A DNA stretch of 64,000 nt. Origin: Acephala macrosclerotiorum. Its lineage: Eukaryota; Ascomycota; Leotiomycetes; Helotiales; Mollisiaceae. Position numbers and translations under genes: made by a program. Location of the stretch: NCBI GenBank assembly GCA_014904845.1, contig MU119493.1, positions 1-64,000 on the forward strand, given 5' to 3'. The notes beneath the pieces were generated by a model. That model was not told where the DNA came from and ran no database searches. It worked only from the letters and a program-made list of their open reading frames with translations. Positions 62,055 to 64,000 of the stretch are shown in pieces. Within the stretch, counting starts at the first letter, position 1. Every line of letters begins with the position of its first letter.

Positions 62055-62625
62055 ACGATTTTTTAAAATATAATATAAATAAAAAAAAAATTTATAATTT
62101 AATTATTTTTTTAATTTTAATTATTAAAATATATATATAAAAAATAAAATAAATATAATATAATATATTTTTAATTTTAAAACGAATTTTTTTTTGAAAA
62201 ATTATTTAATTAATATTATATAAAAATATTATAATTTAATAAAAATTTATAAAATAATTAATATAATTATAAAAGTTTTTAATTATTTTTTTTAAATAAA
62301 CGATTTTTTATAATCGTTTTATAAATATTAAATTTTTCAATTACGAAATTATTTATTAAATTTATAATTAAATAAAAAATTATATTAAAAAATAAATTAA
62401 ATTTTTATTATAAAAATAAAAATTATTAATATTAAAATATATATACGTATTTATTATATATTTTAATTAAAAAAGATTTAATATAAAAATTAAAAATATA
62501 TTCATATTTTAAATTTTAAATTTAATTTTTTAAATAATTAATAATTTTTATATTTAATATATAAAATTATAATAATTAAACGTAATATATTAATATATTT
62601 TAATATTTTAATATTATTAATAATA
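62055..62625 (+). repeat. Dispersed repeat R1, copy 2
   Basis: Partner of 51,170-51,840. It is more saturated: several places where copy 1 has TG or CA read TA here. Confidence 0.65.
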
Positions 62626-62639
62626 TTTTTTTTCATATA

Positions 62640-62820
62640 TTGAATTCTTTTTTTATATTTATTTTAATATTAATTAATTTAAATAATTTTATAATTTTGT
62701 AATTAAATTATTTAATTTTAAATATAATTAAAATAATATTTTTTAATTAATTAATTTTTAATAATAATAAAAAATAAAATATATAAATCGTATATAAATA
62801 ATTATTTATAAAAGATTTTT
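62640..62820 (+). repeat. Dispersed repeat R3, uninterrupted copy with empty Copia target
   Basis: It matches the sequence on both sides of the Copia element (7,500-7,651 and 13,972-14,110) as one piece. At 62,726-62,730 a single AATTA stands where the other copy has AATTA, the element, and AATCA. Confidence 0.55.
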
Positions 62821-64000
62821 AAAAAAATATATATAATTTTATTATAATATATATTATTATAATTATTATTAAAATAAAAACGAAAAATAAATATTATAAA
62901 ATTTTTAAAAATTATTTAATTAAATTAAAAAAAAAATTTATAAATATTATTTTATATTAATAAAAAAAATTATAATAAAAATAAAAAATTTAAAAACAAT
63001 TTTAATATTTTATTTAAAATATAAATTATTAATAATTATAAAAAAAAATTTATAATTATATAAATAAAATTCGAAAATTAATTTTAATTTAATTTATATT
63101 AAATATTTTTATTAATTTAAAATATATTAAAATAAATATAATAATTGATTAAAAAAAATTTATTAAAATTTATATTATAAAATTTGTATTAAATTTTTAA
63201 AATATTTTATATTTTGTAATATTATTTTTCTTTTTAATTTTTCGTATTATTTATTATAAAAATTATTTAATATATAAATTAATAATTTTTTTATTAATTT
63301 ATTTTAAATTATATTATTAATTAAATTTAAAATTATAAATATTTTAATATATTTTTTTAATAAAAATTAAATATAATATATATATTAAAAATTTTATTTT
63401 TAAAACGAATTAATAATATTTATAATAATAAAAAATAAAAATTAATATTATTTTTTATTATTATTAATAATAATATAAATAAAATAATAAGAAATTAAAT
63501 TAAAATATTTAATTATTATAATTAATAAAATTTAATATTTTTACGTCGAAATATAATATTTATTATTGTTTTTATATTTGATTATTTTTTATTAATAATT
63601 TTAAACGAATTTTTATAATCAATATTATTTATTATTTTTAAAATAATATATATTTTTGAAAATATTTATTTATTTTTATTTTAATATAAATATTAAACGA
63701 TTTAATATTTTATAATAATTTATAAAATAATATATAAAAAATCGTAATATTTTAAAAAATTAATTAATTATAAAATCAAATAAAAATAAATTAAAAAATA
63801 TTTAAAAAAAAATTTTTATAAATATTTTTAAAATATTAAAAAAATAAAAATATTATATATTTAAATTTTTAATTTAAAAAATTAATTATCGTTTAATTTT
63901 ATAAAAAAAATATATTATATTTTTTCCATTTATTATTTTTAATATTTAAAATATAAATTAATTAAAAAATTTTTATTAAATATTATTTATTTATTATAAA

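Larger units (their letters stand above)
58831..64000. other. AT-rich block without genes, continues beyond the window
   Basis: Saturated AT-rich sequence, CpG-only cytosines, no meaningful frame. It contains a 26-bp tandem duplication, R1 (62,055-62,625) and R3 (62,640-62,820), listed separately. Confidence 0.7.

Noticed and set aside
1..64000. Mitochondrial DNA or mitochondrial insert, suggested by AT-richness and GC clusters
   Set aside because: No mitochondrial gene, rRNA or tRNA is recognisable; nuclear-type spliced genes and LTR elements are interleaved.
1..64000. tRNA or rRNA genes
   Set aside because: Looked for clover-leaf cores (A and B box pairs) in the ordinary-GC islands by eye and found none; a tRNA scan would be decisive.
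1..64000. Centromere, because of the long AT-rich repeats
   Set aside because: Possible in fungi but nothing in the sequence distinguishes it from ordinary RIPed heterochromatin; CENP-A mapping would be needed.

Overview
The window looks like a chromosomal segment of a filamentous ascomycete (Pezizomycotina; Leotiomycetes is my best guess, by inference only). It is a two-speed landscape. About 45 of the 64 kb is extremely AT-rich, gene-free sequence whose remaining cytosines sit mostly in CpG, the footprint expected of saturating repeat-induced point mutation (RIP) on old transposons. Three islands of ordinary base composition interrupt it: 20.0-29.1 kb, 37.8-44.4 kb and 57.5-58.8 kb. Supporting evidence for a filamentous ascomycete: 40-112-bp GT-AG introns, a fungal-type NACHT/ankyrin protein, a fungal Zn2Cys6-type regulator relic, a 2EXR protein and a fungal Ty1/Copia element.

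Layout. 1-7.2 kb: AT-rich, old repeats. 7.65-13.97 kb: a nested Ty1/Copia retrotransposon with two LTRs, a probable target duplication, and a gag-pol broken by many C-to-T/G-to-A changes; its last 1.5 kb is far less mutated than the rest. 14-20 kb: saturated AT-rich DNA. 20.28-21.0 kb: a TIR element at the island edge. 20.0-29.1 kb: an MFS transporter and a NACHT-ankyrin (NLR-like) gene in tandem on the minus strand, both with premature stops. 29.4-35.8 kb and 44.6-51.1 kb: two copies of one LTR retrotransposon family in inverted orientation, bracketing the second island. 37.8-44.4 kb: a truncated Zn2Cys6-type regulator, minisatellites, a broken and truncated homoserine dehydrogenase copy, one intact 2EXR gene (the only convincing complete CDS in the window) and a frameshifted gene fragment beside it. 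51-57 and 59-64 kb: AT-rich DNA with copies of a third repeat family. 57.5-58.8 kb: a non-coding GC-rich island built from ~200-bp tandem units full of perfect hairpins.

The genes do not form a pathway. What unites the window is decay. Single-copy-like genes inside the ordinary-GC islands carry nonsense codons that fit CpA-to-TpA transitions, as though the repeat-directed mutator leaks out of the transposon blocks. The transposon blocks show two further patterns: CpG is spared, and mutation is strand-polar in kilobase tracts. The paired LTR copies give an internal control for the second pattern.

All exon boundaries were deduced by eye and none was checked by alignment software.
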